From Tissierellia bacterium (GTDB lineage: Bacteria > Bacillota_A > Clostridia > Tissierellales > Peptoniphilaceae), in assembly GCA_012513395.1 (NCBI GenBank), contig JAAZCH010000258.1, positions 1-8,894 on the forward strand: 8,894 nt of DNA, given 5' to 3'. The notes under the pieces are model-generated. The model made no database searches. It saw nothing but the letters and a program-made list of their open reading frames with translations, and was not told where the DNA came from. A program made the position numbers and the translations under genes. The first letter of the stretch is position 1, and every line of letters starts with the position of its first letter. Below are positions 7,277 through 8,894 of this stretch, in pieces.

Positions 7277-7420
7277 ATGAGCAGATTTTGCCCATTATTT
7301 TGCTTACAAATTGTCTTATATATTGCTATTCATTATTTTTGTTACAACATAGAATTTATTGGATTATTATCTCTAGGATTATTTTTAAATTGGATGTTTA
7401 TTCTTGAATATGTTATTTAA
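7277..7420 (+). CDS. Possible 47-residue hydrophobic small protein
   Basis: An open frame runs from the ATG at 7277, six bases after the amidohydrolase stop, to TAA at 7418-7420. The product starts MSRFCPLFCLQIVLYIAIHY and is almost wholly hydrophobic, with two possible membrane stretches (about 7-22 and 26-45), three cysteines and one tryptophan. The gap and strand would allow co-transcription with the amidohydrolase. Against it, the only ribosome-binding-like sequence is GGA about 13 bases upstream, the base composition is like a spacer, and AT-rich DNA often encodes hydrophobic residues by chance. I recognise no family. Confidence 0.25.
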   Translation: MSRFCPLFCLQIVLYIAIHYFCYNIEFIGLLSLGLFLNWMFILEYVI

Positions 7421-7421
7421 T

Positions 7422-7456
7422 AAAAAACTAGCTGTTAGATTTTATTCTAACAGCTA
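7422..7456 (-). terminator. Intrinsic terminator for the minus-strand hypothetical gene
   Basis: TAGCTGTTAGA (7429-7439) and TCTAACAGCTA (7446-7456) form a perfect 11-bp stem with a 6-base loop. On the minus strand it is followed by G and then six T (7427-7422), the canonical form. It lies about 147 bases beyond the stop codon of the gene at 7603. On the plus strand the nearest T run (7471-7476) is about 15 bases from the stem, so it is at best a weak terminator for the amidohydrolase transcript. Confidence 0.75.
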
Positions 7457-7602
7457 ATCTATATTCCCAATTTTTTAATAATATAAAATGTTTTTAGCGT
7501 ATAGCGTGTAAAATTGCTAACTTATTTATTAATGTGTATCTTAAACTTGTAAAATTTAGTTGCCCTTAACAAACTCCTTGGCGAATATTGAAAATACAAC
7601 TT
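7457..7602. other. Spacer between terminator and hypothetical gene
   Basis: These AT-rich bases would be the 3' untranslated part of the minus-strand hypothetical transcript. They include AGCGTATAGCGT, a short direct repeat of AGCGT at about 7497-7508. On the minus strand there is an AAGGAG near 7574-7579, but no start codon at a workable distance follows it. No gene or clear RNA structure is seen. Confidence 0.4.
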
Positions 7603-8109
7603 TTAAGGCTTTGTTTTTTTGAAGTAATCATTAACAGCTTCTACTGACTTTTCTACAAAACTGAACTTCTCTGTTAAAACTATTTTATCATCTCTAAATA
7701 CGTCCACCTGTATATAAATAATATTATTGTCATTTTTATCAACAGCATTTTCAAGAAAATCTATCCAAGTAAATTTTATATCTTCTGGCTTTATTTTATA
7801 ATCAATTTCATGAACAATTTGATTAGGTTTATCGCTTTTAAAATCTGAATATGCATTGATTATAATTTTATTTTTTTCTTGGTATACTGCTACGAATCTT
7901 TGACCATCGACTTCATTTCCTGAAAACTCTTTTGCGATTAAAGATTCCTTACTTGGCTTATATTTAAAGCCCAATTGTTGTATATGGTCTACATTTTTCC
8001 ATATGAAATACGTCTTATACGTTAGTGTCAATAAAATTATAAATACTAATATACTCACTAATAATCTTCGCAATTGCTTTTTACTATTAACCCTTTTATC
8101 GTCATTCAT
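7603..8109 (-). CDS. Hypothetical single-pass membrane protein
   Basis: I do not recognise this 168-residue protein. The N-terminus is basic (KRVNSKKQLRR, residues 5-15), followed by one hydrophobic segment at about 16-36. The likely topology is therefore a short cytoplasmic tail, a membrane anchor and an outside domain of about 130 residues. That domain is lysine- and aspartate-rich, with alternating hydrophobic stretches (RFVAVYQ 71-77, KIIINAY 81-87, IIYIQVDVF 130-138), suggesting a small beta-rich fold. There is no lipobox cysteine and no anti-sigma-like cytoplasmic domain. The ATG at 8107-8109 has GGGTGAT 5 bases upstream, which matches the 16S tail. It has its own TATAAT promoter and a terminator downstream, so it is a single-gene unit, divergent from the sigma factor gene. 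Confidence 0.8.
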   Translation of the reverse strand: MNDDKRVNSKKQLRRLLVSILVFIILLTLTYKTYFIWKNVDHIQQLGFKYKPSKESLIAKEFSGNEVDGQRFVAVYQEKNKIIINAYSDFKSDKPNQIVHEIDYKIKPEDIKFTWIDFLENAVDKNDNNIIYIQVDVFRDDKIVLTEKFSFVEKSVEAVNDYFKKTKP

Positions 8110-8147
8110 TTTATATCACCCATATAATAATATCAAAAGAAACTATT

Positions 8148-8153
8148 ATTATA
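8148..8153 (-). promoter_or_regulatory. -10 box of the hypothetical membrane protein gene
   Basis: TATAAT reads on the minus strand at 8153-8148, about 38 bases before the ATG. TTGGAA (8179-8174) is the closest -35-like hexamer, but its 20-base spacer is too long, so only the -10 is offered. Confidence 0.4.
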
Positions 8154-8292
8154 CAGTAAAAATTAGTTCCTATTTCCAACATCCATTCTGTTTGAAATGA
8201 TTGAGGTTTATAATTTAAATTAAAATTTGTCTGTATTACAGCATTTATTCTAATTATAATTGCAAGTATTAGAAAATTTTCTACTAGATTTT

Positions 8293-8322
8293 TTCATATT
8301 AAAATATTTCTTAATGTATAAT
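8293..8322 (+). promoter_or_regulatory. Candidate promoter of the sigma factor gene
   Basis: TATAAT at 8317-8322 with TTCATA at 8293-8298 (four of six matches to TTGACA, 18-base spacer). Transcription would start near 8329, giving a leader of about 60 bases with no evident structure. This is a housekeeping-type promoter; an autoregulated ECF promoter (AAC-type -35) was not recognised. Confidence 0.4.
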
Positions 8323-8389
8323 AAAATATATGTCACATTTATTGAGAAAATTCACTTTAGTATATAAAGGATGATTTATTGGAGATATT

Positions 8390-8894
8390 ATGAAAGTGTT
8401 GCAGCTTCTTATGGTGAAAATTCTAAATTCCCAGGAGAAATTAAATGCGGAAAAACTGTATAATAAGTTGAAAAATAAGATGTATGCTTTAGCCTTTAGT
8501 ATTTTAAAGGATACTTATTATGCAGACGATGCGGTCTCCAATACTTTTGTTATTATTTTTGATAATATGGATAAAATTTCCAAGCTTAAACAAAGAGAAT
8601 TGGAGCCTTATTGTCTAACCATTTTAAGACACGAAAGTTATAAAATTTATAACCAAAACAAAAATTACGTATCTGTGGAAGATGTAGAAAATATTTTGTG
8701 GAAAAATCATGATTCTTCAACGGAGGATAGGGTTTTAAAAATACTTCATAAGGAAGAAGCTGCTAAGTTGATGAGTATGTTATCTCGAGAGGATAGAGAT
8801 CTTATAAGTTTGAGGTACGGAAGAAATTGGAGTTTTAAAGATATTGGCGATTATTTTGAAATCTCTGATGCTGCTGCTAGAAAAAGGCATCAAA
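8390..8894 (+). CDS. ECF-type RNA polymerase sigma factor, C-terminal end missing
   Basis: An open frame of 168 codons runs from the ATG at 8390 off the right edge. Residues 23-85 fit sigma region 2 (LYNKLKNKMYALAFSILKD, then DDAVSNTFVIIFDNMDKI, the segment that binds core polymerase and the -10). Residues 123-168 fit region 4: LSREDRDLISLRYGRNWSFK followed by the helix-turn-helix DIGDYFEISDAAARKRHQ, cut at the recognition helix. There is no region 3, as in ECF sigma factors. A GGAG at 8381-8384, 5 bases upstream, supports this start; the next ATG (codon 8) has no such site. ECF factors usually direct a small regulon in answer to an outside signal and are often followed by an anti-sigma gene, which would lie beyond the window. 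The gene is divergent from the membrane protein at 7603-8109. Confidence 0.85.
   Translation, partial: MKVLQLLMVKILNSQEKLNAEKLYNKLKNKMYALAFSILKDTYYADDAVSNTFVIIFDNMDKISKLKQRELEPYCLTILRHESYKIYNQNKNYVSVEDVENILWKNHDSSTEDRVLKILHKEEAAKLMSMLSREDRDLISLRYGRNWSFKDIGDYFEISDAAARKRHQ

Noticed and set aside
7276..7296. Weak hairpin AATGAGCA/TGCCCATT with a T-rich tail, possible terminator of the amidohydrolase
   Set aside because: The 8-bp stem has an A-C mismatch and the tail ATTTTGCTT is broken; too weak to call, and it overlaps the start of the possible small ORF.
8003..8200. 65-codon plus-strand frame across the start of the hypothetical membrane protein
   Set aside because: Antisense to a gene with a good ribosome-binding site and extends into its promoter; no start signal of its own.
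8270..8283. Palindrome TAGAAAATTTTCTA upstream of the sigma factor
   Set aside because: It is a perfect 14-base palindrome but almost wholly A/T, with no loop and no matching second site; likely compositional.

Overview
The window is AT-rich DNA with very AT-rich spacers, strong AGGAGG-type ribosome-binding sites, TATAAT promoters, an S-layer-homology (SLH) protein and an EcfA1-EcfA2-EcfT module. Together these suggest a low-GC Gram-positive anaerobe of the Clostridia/Tissierellia kind. No rRNA, tRNA, CRISPR array, insertion sequence or prophage gene was seen.

Positions 1-3333, minus strand: one tight operon, read ecfA1, ecfA2, ecfT, truA, then the start of a GDT1/TMEM165 (UPF0016) cation exporter cut by the left edge. 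The first four genes overlap by 7, 8 and 13 bases, and the last junction is an 8-base gap. A promoter with an extended -10 element lies just upstream of ecfA1. EcfA1/A2/T form the shared energising module for vitamin or metal uptake with separately encoded S components, and TruA makes pseudouridine in tRNA anticodon arms. In many Firmicutes this block sits between rplQ and rplM-rpsI. Here it has its own promoter, an S-layer gene upstream and a cation exporter downstream.

Positions 3452-5820, minus strand: a single-gene unit for a secreted 751-residue SLH protein, with its own promoter and a strong 16-bp terminator that isolates it from the ecf operon. About 550 residues after the SLH region are unrecognised and look like diverged beta-rich modules.

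Positions 6018-7456: a plus-strand M20D-type amidohydrolase with all expected metal ligands. Its start should be at 6080, not 6071. Six bases after it is a possible 47-residue hydrophobic small ORF. The terminator that follows is canonical for the opposite strand.

Positions 7603-8894: a minus-strand single-membrane-span hypothetical protein, then a divergent plus-strand ECF-type sigma factor cut by the right edge inside its DNA-binding domain. I see no clear new multi-gene system. The best leads are the unknown SLH C-terminal region, the ecf-truA-exporter operon and the small hydrophobic ORF.
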